This document shows positions 24,088 through 34,205 of a stretch of DNA of 64,000 bases, one piece after another. The DNA lies in the NCBI GenBank assembly GCA_963731615.1, contig CAVSWD010000008.1:124001-188000 (forward strand), in the 5' to 3' direction. The DNA comes from Gaiellasilicea sp963731615. Lineage in GTDB: Bacteria > Actinomycetota > Thermoleophilia > Gaiellales > Gaiellaceae. The notes below the pieces were generated by a model that saw only the letters and a list, made by a program, of their open reading frames with translations, was not told the origin of the DNA and did no database searches. Within the stretch, counting starts at the first letter, position 1, and every line of letters starts with the position of its first letter. A program made the position numbers and the translations under genes.

Positions 24088-25731
24088 ATGAGCCTGCGGA
24101 TCATTCCCCTCGGGGGCCTCGGCGAGGTCGGCAAGAACATGACCGTCTACGAGCACGGGGGAGACGTGATCGTGGTCGATGCGGGGCTTGCCTTCCCTCG
24201 CGACGAGCACCTCGGGGTCGACCTCGTCCTGCCCGACATCGGCTATCTCGACGGCCGCCGCGTCAACGCGGTCGTGCTCACCCACGGGCACGAGGATCAC
24301 GTCGGCGGCCTGCCGTATCTCCTGCGCGAGGTCGACTGCGACCAGGTGATCGCGACCAGGCTGACCCTCGGGCTGATCAAGTCCAAGCTGGACGAGCACG
24401 GCCTCTCCGCCTCGACGCGGCTCGTGGAGGCGGAGACGGGCAAGAAGATTCAGGTCGGCTCGTTCACGCTCGACTTCGTCCGTGTTGCGCACTCGATCCC
24501 GGACTGCGTCGCCGTCGTGCTCGAGACCGAGGCCGGCCGCGTCGTCCACACCGGCGACTGGAAGCTCGACCACACGCCGGTCGACGGGCTGAAGACGGAC
24601 GTCGGGCGGCTCGCCGAGCTCGGCAACGAGGGCGTCGACCTGATGCTCGGCGACTCGACCAACGCCGAGCGGCCCGGGATGACCGGCTCGGAGCGGCTGG
24701 TCGGGGAAGCGTTTCGGACGCTGATCCCGCTGCGGAAGGGCCGGATTCTCGTCGTCTCGTTCGCCTCGAACGTGCACCGGATGCAGCAGGCGATCGACGT
24801 CGCGGTCCAGGTCGGCCGCAAGGTCGCGATCGTCGGCCGCTCGATGCGCAAGAACCTCAACATCGCCCGCGGGCTCGGCTACCTGGACGTGCCCGAGCAC
24901 ATCCTGATCAAGCCGCAGGAGGCGATGGAGCTGCCGCCGGGCCAGGTGATGATCCTCTGCACCGGCAGCCAGGGAGAGCCGATGTCGGCCCTGACCAGAA
25001 TCGCCTACAACGACCATCCCTCGATCTCGGTCGACCGCGGCGACACGGTGATCATCTCGGCGAAGCCGGTTCCGGGGAACGAGCTACGCGTGCACGACTC
25101 GATCAACCGCCTCGCCAAGGCCGGCGCCGAGGTGCTGCACCAGGAGATCGCCCCGGTGCACGTCTCCGGCCATGCCTGCTCGGAGGAGATGCGGACGCTG
25201 CTCTCGCTCCTCCGCCCGCGCGCGGTGATGCCGGTGCACGGCGAGTACCGGATGCTCGCGGCGCACGGGCAGCTGGCGCGCGAGTCGGGCGTTCCTGCCG
25301 ACGCGATCATCATCGCCGAGAACGGCTCGGTCGTCGAGCTCGAGCGGGGCGGCACGCCCCGCATTGTCGACCGGGTCGAAGCAGGCCTGACCTTCGTCGA
25401 CGGGCTCGGCGTCGGCGACGTGCGCGATGTCGCGCTGCGAGACCGCCGGCGGCTCTCCGAGGACGGCGTCCTGATCATCGTCACGACGCTGGCCGGCTCA
25501 AACGGGGGCTCGATCGCGCCGCCCGAGCTGATCGCGCGCGGCTTCGGCGACTCCGAGGACCTCCTCGACGAGCTCCGCGAGGAAGCGGGCCGCGTGCTCC
25601 GCGAGCTCGCCGCTGACGACATCAGCGAGATCAAGCTGCTGCAGGAGCACCTGCACGACGCCGTCGGCCAGGTCATCTACGACCGCACCCGCCGGCGGCC
25701 GATGATCCTGCCCGTGGTGATCGAGGTCTGA
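24088..25731 (+). CDS. rnj: Ribonuclease J
   Basis: 547 residues. A metallo-beta-lactamase/beta-CASP nuclease that processes and degrades RNA as endo- and 5'-3' exonuclease. The zinc motif HGHEDH lies at 66-71 and GDSTNAE in the core; the beta-CASP part has FASNVHR, GRSMRKN and CTGSQGEP; PVHGEYRML follows, and a C-terminal domain ends the protein. dapA-rnj linkage is conserved in actinobacteria. ATG at 24088 matches the family N-terminus (LRIIPLGGLGEVGKN). Confidence 0.96.
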   Translation: MSLRIIPLGGLGEVGKNMTVYEHGGDVIVVDAGLAFPRDEHLGVDLVLPDIGYLDGRRVNAVVLTHGHEDHVGGLPYLLREVDCDQVIATRLTLGLIKSKLDEHGLSASTRLVEAETGKKIQVGSFTLDFVRVAHSIPDCVAVVLETEAGRVVHTGDWKLDHTPVDGLKTDVGRLAELGNEGVDLMLGDSTNAERPGMTGSERLVGEAFRTLIPLRKGRILVVSFASNVHRMQQAIDVAVQVGRKVAIVGRSMRKNLNIARGLGYLDVPEHILIKPQEAMELPPGQVMILCTGSQGEPMSALTRIAYNDHPSISVDRGDTVIISAKPVPGNELRVHDSINRLAKAGAEVLHQEIAPVHVSGHACSEEMRTLLSLLRPRAVMPVHGEYRMLAAHGQLARESGVPADAIIIAENGSVVELERGGTPRIVDRVEAGLTFVDGLGVGDVRDVALRDRRRLSEDGVLIIVTTLAGSNGGSIAPPELIARGFGDSEDLLDELREEAGRVLRELAADDISEIKLLQEHLHDAVGQVIYDRTRRRPMILPVVIEV

Positions 25732-26270
25732 TGGCCGCCGACTGGCCGGACATCCTGGTCGGCCACGCAGCCAGCGAGCTGACCGCGCGGCGCCTGATCG
25801 CGCAGCTACGCGCGTGCGAGGCGGCCTCGCTCGCGTTCTGCCGCCTGCTCGAGCGCTGGGGGAGTGGGGAGGCGCTGCCGCCGACCCCCGGCGGGCGCGA
25901 GGCTGCTCTCCGGCACGCGGCCGACCGCGTCGAGACCGCGCTCGCCGGTCTCGAGACGCCGCTCGGCCGCTACCTCCTCGAGCTCGAGGCCGATCAGGCC
26001 GAGGGCCGCTCCTGGTATCTCGGCCCCGGCGCGGGCGAGCTCGTCGAGTGGCGTCCGATCCTCACTCGCGCCGGCGTGCACGCGTGCCCGGTTCGCGTCG
26101 CGTCCGCCTACCTCGAGCTGGCCGTGCTCGTCCGGGCGCTGCAGGGTCTCTCCGACGCGGCGCGCCTCGACGCACCGCCCGACGCGTCGTCCCTCTGGGC
26201 GGGCCTGTTCGACCTGCGCGACACGCTGCTCGGCTCGACCGTGGACGACCTGCGCGCGCTCGCGGCGTAG
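25731..26270 (+). CDS. Uncharacterised protein coupled to RNase J
   Basis: 179 residues, not recognised. Mostly helical by composition, rich in Ala, Leu, Arg and Glu, with no signal peptide, membrane helix or Cys cluster. Two regions around residues 20-45 and 60-90 look amphipathic. Its ATG overlaps the rnj stop by one base, so it is probably co-translated with RNase J. Codon use is like its neighbours. Confidence 0.7.
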   Translation: MAADWPDILVGHAASELTARRLIAQLRACEAASLAFCRLLERWGSGEALPPTPGGREAALRHAADRVETALAGLETPLGRYLLELEADQAEGRSWYLGPGAGELVEWRPILTRAGVHACPVRVASAYLELAVLVRALQGLSDAARLDAPPDASSLWAGLFDLRDTLLGSTVDDLRALAA

Positions 26271-26282
26271 CCACAAAGTCGG

Positions 26283-27096
26283 GTGAGCGTCTCCTCGATC
26301 ACCGTCGTCGGCAGCGTCAACCTCGATCTCGTCGCCCGCGTCGAACGGTTGCCGCGGCCGGGGGAGACGGTCACTGACGCGGTCTTCGCGCGCGTCAAGG
26401 GCGGCAAGGGCGCGAACCAGGCCGTCGCGTGCGCGCGGCTGGGTGCGGAGGTGACGCTCGTCTGCTCGGTGGGGACGGACGTCTTCGCCGAGGAGGCGCT
26501 GCCGGCCGAGGAGCGGCTGACGCTCGCCGCAACGCGGGTCGAGGCTCCGACGGGCGTCGCGCTGATCCTTGTCGACGCGACCGGCGAGAATCAGATTGCG
26601 GTGGCACCCGGCGCGAACGCGGAGCTGAAGGACGTCGTGCTGCCGCCGAGCGACGCAGTCCTGGTCCAGCTCGAGATCCCGGACGAGGCGGTCCGCAGCG
26701 CCTGGGAACAGTCGACGGGTCTCTTCTGCTTGAACGCGGCACCGGCGCGGCCGGTCGACGTCGACGCCGACCTCACGGTCGTGAACCGCTACGAGCTCGA
26801 GGCGCTGAAGCGACGGGACGGGCTCGTCGCGGTCACGCTCGGCGCCGAAGGCGCGATCCTGCTCGAGGACGGGGAGGAGATCGCTCGCGCCGAGCCGCCG
26901 CCGGTCGACGCGATCGACGGCACCGCAGCCGGCGACGCGTTCACCGCGTGTCTCGCTCGTCTCGTGGCTCGAGCGGCTCGAGCCGGAAGCGGCGCTGCGG
27001 CGGGCCTGCGCCGCGGGGGCGCTGGCGGCGTCACGCTTCGGCGCCCAGCCCTCGCTCCCCACTGTTGCCGAGATAGACGCCATACTCGCGGCGTGA
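26283..27096 (+). CDS. Ribokinase/PfkB-family sugar kinase (frameshifted)
   Basis: About 270 residues once reconstructed. The N-terminal PfkB pattern (GSVNLDLVARVERLPRPGET, then KGGKGANQAVACARLG) and the C-terminal catalytic motif DGTAAGDAFTACL with the base Asp are present. After about bp 26950 the frame shifts by +1; the new frame gives SWLERLEPEAALRRACAAGA and ends at the TGA at 27094-27096. Ribokinase phosphorylates ribose, which suits the adjacent nucleoside hydrolase. Confidence 0.85.
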
Positions 27097-28002
27097 CAAC
27101 ACCGGTCATCCTGGACTGCGACCCTGGGCACGACGACGCGATCGCGCTGCTGTTGGCGCTCTCGAGCCCGGAGATCGAGCTCGTCGGCGTCACGACCGTG
27201 CACGGCAACCAGACGCTCGAAAAGACGACCGACAACGCGCTGCGGGTGCTCGCGCTCGTCGGCCGCGAGGACGTGCCCGTCGCAGTCGGCGCCGACCGGC
27301 CGCTCGTCCGCGCGCCCCACGCCAGCCGCCCACGTCCACGGCGAGAGCGGTCTCGACGGGCCCGAGCTGCCGGCGCGCGCCTCCGAGCCGATCGACCAGC
27401 ACGCCGTCGACTTCCTCGCCGAGCACGTGACCCCCGAGACGGTGCTCGTCCCCGTCGGCCCGCTGACGAACGTCGCGCTCGCGCTCGACCGCGGCATCCG
27501 GCCGGCCCGAATCGTGCTGATGGGCGGCGCGATCGCCGAGGGCAACATGACGCCCGCGGCCGAGTTCAACATCTGGGCCGACCCGGAGGCGGCGCAGCGC
27601 GTCTTTCAGTCCGGGCTCGACGTGACGATGATCGGCCTCGACGTCACGCACCGGGCGCTGCTGACGCCGGCGTGGGCGGAGCGCTTCCGCGACGCCGGCC
27701 GCGTCGGCACCTTCGTCGCTGAGCTGGTCGAGTTCTTCAAGCGCTATCACCAGCGCACATACGGTTGGGACGGCGCGCCGATCCACGACGCGGTCGCGCT
27801 CGCGCACGCCCTCCGGCCGGGGATCGTCACCACCGGCCACTACAACGTCGAGATCGAGACCGAGTCCGAGCTGAATCGCGGCCGCACGGTCGTCGACCGC
27901 TGGCACCGCACCGACCGCAAGCCGAACGCGCACGTCGGCGTCGAGATCGACGCGGACGCGTTCTTCGAGCTCCTGCTCGAGCGGATCGCGTCGTTCGGAT
28001 GA
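27093..28002 (+). CDS. Inosine-uridine-preferring nucleoside hydrolase (frameshifted)
   Basis: About 303 residues. The N-terminal calcium-binding signature DCDPGHDDAIALL is intact, followed by GVTTVHGNQ. Near bp 27318-27328 the frame shifts by +1 and continues with AHVHGESGLDGP, VTPETVLVPVGPLTN and EFNIWADPEAA. It cleaves the N-glycosidic bond of ribonucleosides to base plus ribose. The GTG start overlaps the ribokinase stop, so both enzymes form one salvage unit. Confidence 0.85.
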
Positions 28003-28169
28003 GCCGCTTTCCGCCGGGGACGCTGTACGTCGTCGTGGCCGCAGTCGGCGCGCTCGCGCTCGGAGTGGGAGCGGTGGCGACCATCGACGGCAACCTCTGG
28101 GGCATACCGCTCGGCCTCGGTGGCGCCGTCCTCCTCTATTGGTCCGTGCGGGTGACGAGGAAGGGCTGA
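27999..28169 (+). CDS. Small two-helix membrane protein
   Basis: 56 residues with two hydrophobic helices (about residues 8-27 and 33-49) and a basic C-terminus. It starts at an ATGA overlap with the nucleoside hydrolase gene. No family recognised. Confidence 0.65.
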   Translation: MSRFPPGTLYVVVAAVGALALGVGAVATIDGNLWGIPLGLGGAVLLYWSVRVTRKG

Positions 28170-28194
28170 CCTCGGGCGCGTCGAACGCGCCTCC

Positions 28195-30370
28195 ATGGCA
28201 GCCAGGAAGAAGAAGCGGCCGCTGCGGCCGCGCACGCCCTCGCGCGTCAAGCGGCGGACGACGAAGAAACCGCGTCGCGCCCGCGGTGCGCACCAGCATC
28301 CCGAACTGATCGGGCTCGTCCTCGCCGCCTGCGGGCTCTTCCTCGCCACGCTGATCTACCTGGGCTGGGAGGGAGGTGTCGCCGGCGAGAAGATCGAGGC
28401 CGGTCTGCGCGCCGTCGTCGGCTCGGCGGCCTACGCGGCGCCGCTCGCGCTCGCCGTGGTCGGGATCCTGATGCTCTTCCGGAGCAGCCTTCTGGACGTG
28501 AGGCCGTTCCGCACGGGCCTCGCGATCACGCTCGTCGGGCTGATGGTGACCCTCGGCGAGAGCCACGGCGGTTTCGCGGGCGGCGTCCTCGGCGGCGGTA
28601 TCGCAAAGCTTCTGGGCGGCACGGGCTCGGCGCTGCTCGGCCTGACCGCGCTGCTCGCCGGCGGGCTGCTGCTCTCGGGCGCCTCGTACGGCGCTCTCCT
28701 GCGCCGCTCACACCACGCCGTCCGCCGTGCCGTCGCACGGCCGGAACGAGTTGCTCAGAGCACCGCTGTCTCGGTCCCGCCGCCCGCGATCGTGCACGAG
28801 CCGCCGGTCGACGTCGTCCACGACTATCCGGACGTCGTCTCGGAAGGTCTCGCCGAGCCGTCGCCGATCCTGCTCGGGGACGAGGCGACGGAGGAACAGG
28901 CGGCTCTGTTCGACGTGCCGCGCGCCGAAGGGGCCTACGTGCTGCCGGACCGCAGCGTGCTCAAGTCCTCGCCGCCACTCGCGTCGACCGCGAACAACGC
29001 CGACCAGCGCACCGCCGAGACGCTCGTGACGGCACTTGCGCATTTCGGGGTCGAGGCGACGATCGTCGGCCAGATCGCCGGCCCGCGCGTGACCCGCTAC
29101 GAGCTGCAGCTCGCTCCGGGGACGAAGGTCTCGAAGGTCGCCGCGCTCAAGGACGACCTCTCGTACGCGCTCGCGACGACCGAGATCAGGATCCTGGCGC
29201 CGATTCCTGGCAAGCAGGCCGTCGGCGTCGAGGTGCCGAACCTGAGCCCGAAGATCGTCACCCTCGGCGACGTCTACGACGATCTGCCGGCGACCGCGAG
29301 CCCGCTCTCGGTCTGGCTCGGCAAGGACATCTCCGGCAACGCGGTGTGGGCCGACCTGGCACGGATGCCGCACATCCTGATCGCGGGCACGACGGGCTCG
29401 GGCAAGTCCGGCTGCATCAACACGATCCTGACCTCGATCCTGCTCCGCTCGACCCCGGACGACGTGCGGATGATCCTGATCGACCCGAAGCGGATCGAGC
29501 TCAACTACTACGAGTCGATCCCGCACCTGCTGACGCCGGTGGTCTCGAGCCCGAAAGAGGCGAGCGCGGTGCTGACGAACGTCGTCGCGGAGATGGAACG
29601 CCGCTACGAGCGGCTCTCGCTCGTGCGCGCGCGCAACTTGCCCGAGGCCAACCGTGCCTTCCGCGCACGCGGGGAGGACACGCTTCCGTACCTCCTCGTC
29701 GTGATCGACGAGCTCGCCGATCTGATGATGATCAGCCCGCAGGCGGTCGAGGACGCGATCATCCGGCTCGCCCAGAAGTCCCGCGCGGTCGGGATCCACC
29801 TCGTGCTCGGCGACGCAGCGGCCGTCGGTCGACGTGATCACCGGAATGATCAAGGCGAACGTCCCCAGCCGGATCGCGTTCGCGGTCTCCAGCCAGACCG
29901 ACTCTCGCGTGATCCTGGACGGCTCCGGCGCCGAGAGCCTCCTCGGCCAGGGCGACATGCTCTTCAAGCCGCTCGGGACCAGCCGCCTGCAGCGCGTCCA
30001 GGGCGCGTACGTGACCGAGGAGGAGGTGGCGATGATCGTCGAGCAGTGCCGCCACCAGCGCGAGCAGGAGCTCGACGAGACGCTGCTGGAGGCGCCGGAA
30101 GGCGCCTTCGAGGACGGCGGCGAGCACGACGGCGAGTTCGACCCGGACGAGGATCCACTGCTCGACAAGGCGATCGAGATCGTCGTCCAAACTCAGACCG
30201 CCTCGGTCTCGCTGATCCAGCGGCGGCTGCGGGTGGGCTACACGCGGGCCGGGCGGCTGATCGACATGCTCGAGCGCCGCGGGATCATCTCCGGCTACGA
30301 GGGCTCGAAGCCACGCCGCGTGCTCGTGGACGAGTCCGAGCTCGAGCGCCTCGTCGGCGCGAATTCGTAA
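28195..30370 (+). CDS. ftsK: DNA translocase FtsK/SpoIIIE (frameshifted)
   Basis: About 724 residues. A basic N-terminus and about four to five membrane helices (to about residue 180) are followed by a short linker and the motor: beta subdomain (GPRVTRYELQLAPG), Walker A GTTGSGKSG near 398-406, IDPKRIELNYYE, and Walker B VVIDELADLMM. At bp 29809-29810 an extra G breaks LVLATQRPSVDV; deleting it restores the frame through the C-terminal gamma winged-helix domain (SLIQRRLRVGYTRAGRLIDM) that reads polar DNA signals. An essential chromosome pump, so the shift is probably an assembly error. Confidence 0.93.
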
Positions 30371-30398
30371 AGACTTTCTTTTGCACCCAACTTAGGGT
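30368..30398 (+). promoter_or_regulatory. Candidate promoter of the BMP transporter operon
   Basis: GTAAAG at the ftsK stop, a 20-nt spacer containing TTTTGCACC, and TAGGGT (30393-30398) precede a ~45-nt leader. The same arrangement, GTAAAG-N20-TAGACT with TTGGCACC in the spacer, lies upstream of miaB at 42922-42953. Confidence 0.4.
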
Positions 30399-30448
30399 CT
30401 AATCAAGCGTCCAAGCTTGGCGGTGGATGTGACTTCTAAGGAGGGTAT

Positions 30449-31501
30449 GTGAGAGTACGCACGTTTATGTCGCTCATGGCGGCGGCACTGATTGCGGTCC
30501 TGGTACTGGCGCTCGGCGCCGGCACAGGTGCCGCGAAGACAGACATGAAGGCCGGGTCGACCTTCAAGGTCGCGCTCGTGACCGACGTCGGCGGTCTCGA
30601 CGACCGCTCGTTCAACTTTCTCGCGAACAAGGGCCTGACGCAGGCGAAGACGCAGCTCAAGGTCCAGGGTCGCGTGTTCATCTCGAAGTCGAACGCGGAC
30701 TACGTCCCGAACCTCTCGTCGGCGGCGCGCGGCGGCTACGACCTGGTCATCTCGGTCGGTTTCCTGATGGGCGACGCCACGGCAGCCGTGGCGAAGCGCT
30801 TCCCGAAAACGAAGTTCGCGATCGTCGACTTCCCCATCGAGGATCTCAAGGGCAAGCCGAAGAACGTCCGCGGCCTGCTCTTCAAGGAGCAGGAGGCCGG
30901 CTACCTCGTCGGCTATCTCGCCGGGCTGCAGTCGAAGAACGTCCCGAACAGCTCGGGCGTGATCGCGGCGGTCGGCGGGCTCAAGATCCCGCCGGTCGAC
31001 CGGTTCATCGCCGGCTACTACCAGGGCGCGAAGAAGGCGTACGCGGCCGTGAAGGTCGAGCACAGCTACTCGCAGGACTTCGTCGACCAGGCGAAGTGCA
31101 AGGAGCAGGCGCTCAACCACATCGCGAACGGGGCCACCGTCGTCTTCCAGGTCGCGGGCCAGTGCGGCCTCGGCGTCCTGTCGGCGGCGAAGGAGAAGAA
31201 GGTGTTCGGGGTCGGCGTCGACGCCGATCAGGGCTACCTCGGCAACCACGTCCTGACGAGCGCCACGAAGAAGGTCGACGTGGCCGTGTACGAGACGATC
31301 AAGGCTGCCCAGAGCGGCGGTGCGGCGTTCAAGACGAACTTCAACGCCATCTTCACCGTCAAGAACAACGGCGTCGGCTACGGCAAGATCTCCACGCGGG
31401 CGCAGCCCTCGTGGCGGAAGGCGATGGCGGGCCTCCGCCTGCAGATCGCGACCGGCAAGATCAAGGTCACGGCGCAGTCCCCGCCGCCGACCACCGGCTA
31501 A
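30449..31501 (+). CDS. BMP-family nucleoside-binding protein, Sec-signal form
   Basis: 350 residues. Signal peptide at 1-28 (hydrophobic LMAAALIAVLVLALGAG, then an Ala-rich cleavage region) but no lipobox cysteine. The mature BMP/PnrA domain has VTDVGGLDDRSFNFLANKG, SNADYVPNLSSAA and GVDADQGYLGNHVLTS. BMP proteins bind purine nucleosides for the ABC transporter encoded downstream. The GTG at 30449 has a very strong Shine-Dalgarno (TAAGGAGG at 30437-30444). The next gene encodes a close paralogue. Confidence 0.92.
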   Translation: MRVRTFMSLMAAALIAVLVLALGAGTGAAKTDMKAGSTFKVALVTDVGGLDDRSFNFLANKGLTQAKTQLKVQGRVFISKSNADYVPNLSSAARGGYDLVISVGFLMGDATAAVAKRFPKTKFAIVDFPIEDLKGKPKNVRGLLFKEQEAGYLVGYLAGLQSKNVPNSSGVIAAVGGLKIPPVDRFIAGYYQGAKKAYAAVKVEHSYSQDFVDQAKCKEQALNHIANGATVVFQVAGQCGLGVLSAAKEKKVFGVGVDADQGYLGNHVLTSATKKVDVAVYETIKAAQSGGAAFKTNFNAIFTVKNNGVGYGKISTRAQPSWRKAMAGLRLQIATGKIKVTAQSPPPTTG

Positions 31502-31515
31502 GCGGTTCGATGCAA

Positions 31516-31549
31516 CGGAAGGGGCGGGGTTTCTCACCCGCCCCTTCCG
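31516..31549 (+). terminator. 13-bp hairpin between the two BMP genes
   Basis: CGGAAGGGGCGGG (31516-31528) pairs perfectly with CCCGCCCCTTCCG (31537-31549) around an 8-nt loop. No T-run follows. It probably stabilises the upstream mRNA segment or causes partial termination, giving more of the first binding protein than of the permeases. Confidence 0.7.
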
Positions 31550-31563
31550 GTATCACTTCACAG

Positions 31564-32629
31564 GTGAGCGTCCGCCGGCTCCTCGCGTTGCTTCTCGTAC
31601 TTGTACTGGCGTCGGCGCTCGCCGGCTGTGGGAGTGACGACAGCTCCGACGCGACCTCGACCGGGGCCGAGACGACTGCGGCGACGACGGAGGCGAGCGG
31701 CGACGGGCTCCGGGTCGGACTCGTGACCGACATCGGCGGCCTCGACGACCGCTCGTTCAACTTCCTCGCCAACGAGGGCCTCGAGGAGGCGCAGACCGAC
31801 CTCGGTGTCGACGGCCGCGTCGTCGTCTCGCGGTCGAACGCCGACTACGTCCCCAACCTCACGAGCCTCGCCAAGCAGGACTACGACCTGATCATCGCGG
31901 TCGGCTTCCTGATGGCGGACGCCCTCGACGTGGTCTCGAAGCGCTTCCCGCAGGTGAACTTCGCGATCGTCGACTACGACCAGGCGTCGCTCGAAGTCGA
32001 AGCCCCGAAACGTGCGCGGGCTCCTCTTCAAGGAGCAGGAGGCGGGCTACCTCGTCGGCTACCTCGCCGGGCTCGTGACCAAGCAGGAGGCCGGGGCGAA
32101 GCAGGTGATCAGCTCGGTCGGCGGCCAGAAGATCCCACCCGTCGACCGGTATATCGCGGGCTTTCAGGCAGGGGCGAAGAAGGCCGCGCCGGGGATCACG
32201 ACCCTGAACGCCTACTCGCAGGACTTCGTCGACCAGGCGAAGTGCAAGGAGGCCGCGCTCGACCAGATCGCCCGCGGCTCCCACGTCGTCTTCCAGGTCG
32301 CGGGGCAGTGCGGCCTCGGAGCGCTGTCAGCTGCGATGGAGAAGAACATCCGGGGCATCGGCGTCGACGCCGATCAGGCCTACCTCGGCTCCCACATCCT
32401 CACGAGCGCGCTGAAACGGGTCGACGTGGCGGTCTTCCAGACGATTCAGTCGGTGCAGGAGGGGTCGTTCGCGGGCGGCGAGAACAGCGTCTTCGACGTC
32501 GCCTCGGGCGGCGTGGGGCTCGGCGAGGTGGCGGCCGACGTCCCTGCCGACCTTGTCTCGCAGGTGAACGGGATCGAGGACGAGATCGCCGCCGGCACGA
32601 TCGCGGGGATCCCCGAGACACTCGGCTAG
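31564..32629 (+). CDS. BMP-family nucleoside-binding lipoprotein (frameshifted)
   Basis: About 355 residues. Signal peptide with lipobox ALAGC, so Cys22 would be lipidated and anchor the protein. A Ser/Thr/Ala linker follows, then the BMP domain (VTDIGGLDDRSFNFLANEG). At about bp 32005-32010 the frame shifts by +1; the second part begins VRGLLFKEQEAGYLVGYLAG and ends with the same GVDADQAYLGSHILTS motif as its paralogue. One extra A in the CCGAAAC run explains the shift. The start is GTG at 31564. Confidence 0.88.
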
Positions 32630-32664
32630 GCAGGTTCTCGCCGGCGCGGCAGGCCCAAGCGTCA

Positions 32665-32670
32665 TAGAAT
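32665..32670 (+). promoter_or_regulatory. Candidate leaderless -10 box (TAGAAT) for the ABC ATPase gene
   Basis: TAGAAT ends 8 nt before the ATG at 32679, with no Shine-Dalgarno. This would allow the ATPase and permeases to be made independently of the binding proteins. Confidence 0.5.
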
Positions 32671-32678
32671 CGCCCGCG

Positions 32679-34205
32679 ATGGACGAGCGGCCCGTTCTCG
32701 AGCTACGAGGGATCACGAAGCGCTTCCCCGGCATCGTCGCGAACGACAGCGTCGACCTCGATCTGCGCAAGGGCGAGGTGCACGCGCTGCTCGGCGAGAA
32801 CGGTGCCGGCAAGTCGACCCTGATGAACGTGCTCTACGGGCTCTACCACCCGGACGAGGGCGAGATCCTGATCAACGGCAAGCGGGCGGAGCTCGGCTCC
32901 CCGAAGGCGGCGATCGAGAACGGGATCGGGATGGTGCACCAGCACTTCATGCTGATCCCGGTGATGACGGTGGCGGAGAACATCGTGCTCGCGATCGAGC
33001 CCCGCCACGACGTGATCCTGCTCGACTACGCGGCGGCCGAGAAGCGCGTGCAGGAGATCTCGACCCGCTTCGGGCTCGCCGTCGACCCGCGCGCGACCGT
33101 CCAGGACATCACCGTCGGCCAGCAGCAGCGGGTCGAGATCCTGAAGGCGCTCTACCGCGGCGCCGACATCCTGATCCTCGACGAGCCGAGCGCCGTGCTG
33201 ACGCCGCAGGAGGCGCAGGAGCTGTTCGCGATCATCAAGAGCCTGACCGAGCAGGGCAAGTCGATCATCTTCATCAGCCACAAGCTGAACGAGGTGACGG
33301 AGATCGCCGACCGGATCACGGTGCTCAGGCGGGGCAAGAAAATCGAGACCCTGCCGGCCGCGGGCGCGACCGAGCAGAGCCTTGCGACGCTGATGGTCGG
33401 CCGCGAGGTGCTGCTCCGGGTCGACAAGACCGCGGGTACCCCGGCCGCGCCCCTGCTCCAGGTCGAGGATCTGACCGTGGTGGACGACCGCGGGCTCACG
33501 CAGGTGAACAACGTCTCCTTCAAAGTCCACGGCGGGGAGATCGTCGGAATCGCCGGCGTCGACGGGAACGGACAGACGGAGCTGATCGACGCCCTCGCCG
33601 GGCTGACCAAGGTCGCGTCCGGCCGGATCGTCATCGGCGACGAGGACGTCACCGATTCGGGTTGCCGCGACTGTCTCGACGCCGGCCTCGGTCACATCCC
33701 CGAGGACCGGCAACGCCGTGGCCTCGTGCTCGACTTCTCGCTCGCCGAGAACATCGCTCTGCACGACTACGACCACCCGCCGGCCTCGCGCTTCGGCTGG
33801 CTCTCTCCCAAGCGACTCGCCGCGAAGGCGGCGAAGCTGATCGCCGAGTTCGACGTTCGCGGCGGCGGGCCCCAGACGCGCGCGGCGGGCCTCTCCGGCG
33901 GCAACCAGCAGAAAGTGATCCTCGCGCGCGAGATCGACCGGAACCCGAAGGTGCTGATCGCAGCTCAGCCGACCCGCGGCCTCGACGTCGGTGCGATCGA
34001 GTTCGTCCATCGCCGCCTCGTGCAGGAGCGGGACGAGGGGAGGGCGGTGCTGCTGGTCTCGCTCGAGCTCGAGGAGATCCTGTCGCTCTCCGACCGCATC
34101 CTCGTCCTGTTCGAGGGTGCCATCGTGGGCGAGTTCCCGCCGGGCGTCTCGGAGGAAGAGCTGGGGGTCGCGATGATCGGCGGCGGCCGGAAAGCGGTCG
34201 CGTGA
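32679..34205 (+). CDS. Nucleoside ABC transporter, duplicated ATP-binding protein
   Basis: 508 residues with two fused ATPase domains, as in sugar/nucleoside-type transporters (RbsA, NupO). The first half has GENGAGKST, a signature VGQQQRVEIL and Walker B LILDEPSAVLTPQE. The second half has a degenerate Walker A (GVDGNGQTE), LSGGNQQKVILARE and AAQPTRGLDVGA. The first site is probably the catalytic one. It energises uptake through the two permeases that follow. Confidence 0.93.
   Translation: MDERPVLELRGITKRFPGIVANDSVDLDLRKGEVHALLGENGAGKSTLMNVLYGLYHPDEGEILINGKRAELGSPKAAIENGIGMVHQHFMLIPVMTVAENIVLAIEPRHDVILLDYAAAEKRVQEISTRFGLAVDPRATVQDITVGQQQRVEILKALYRGADILILDEPSAVLTPQEAQELFAIIKSLTEQGKSIIFISHKLNEVTEIADRITVLRRGKKIETLPAAGATEQSLATLMVGREVLLRVDKTAGTPAAPLLQVEDLTVVDDRGLTQVNNVSFKVHGGEIVGIAGVDGNGQTELIDALAGLTKVASGRIVIGDEDVTDSGCRDCLDAGLGHIPEDRQRRGLVLDFSLAENIALHDYDHPPASRFGWLSPKRLAAKAAKLIAEFDVRGGGPQTRAAGLSGGNQQKVILAREIDRNPKVLIAAQPTRGLDVGAIEFVHRRLVQERDEGRAVLLVSLELEEILSLSDRILVLFEGAIVGEFPPGVSEEELGVAMIGGGRKAVA

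Noticed and set aside
28195..30370. ftsK as a genuine pseudogene
   Set aside because: One extra G explains the break, and all downstream motor and gamma-domain residues are conserved.
33662..34201. N-terminal extension of permease 1
   Set aside because: It lies inside the ATPase gene in another frame; GTG at 34202 with GTGA overlap fits.
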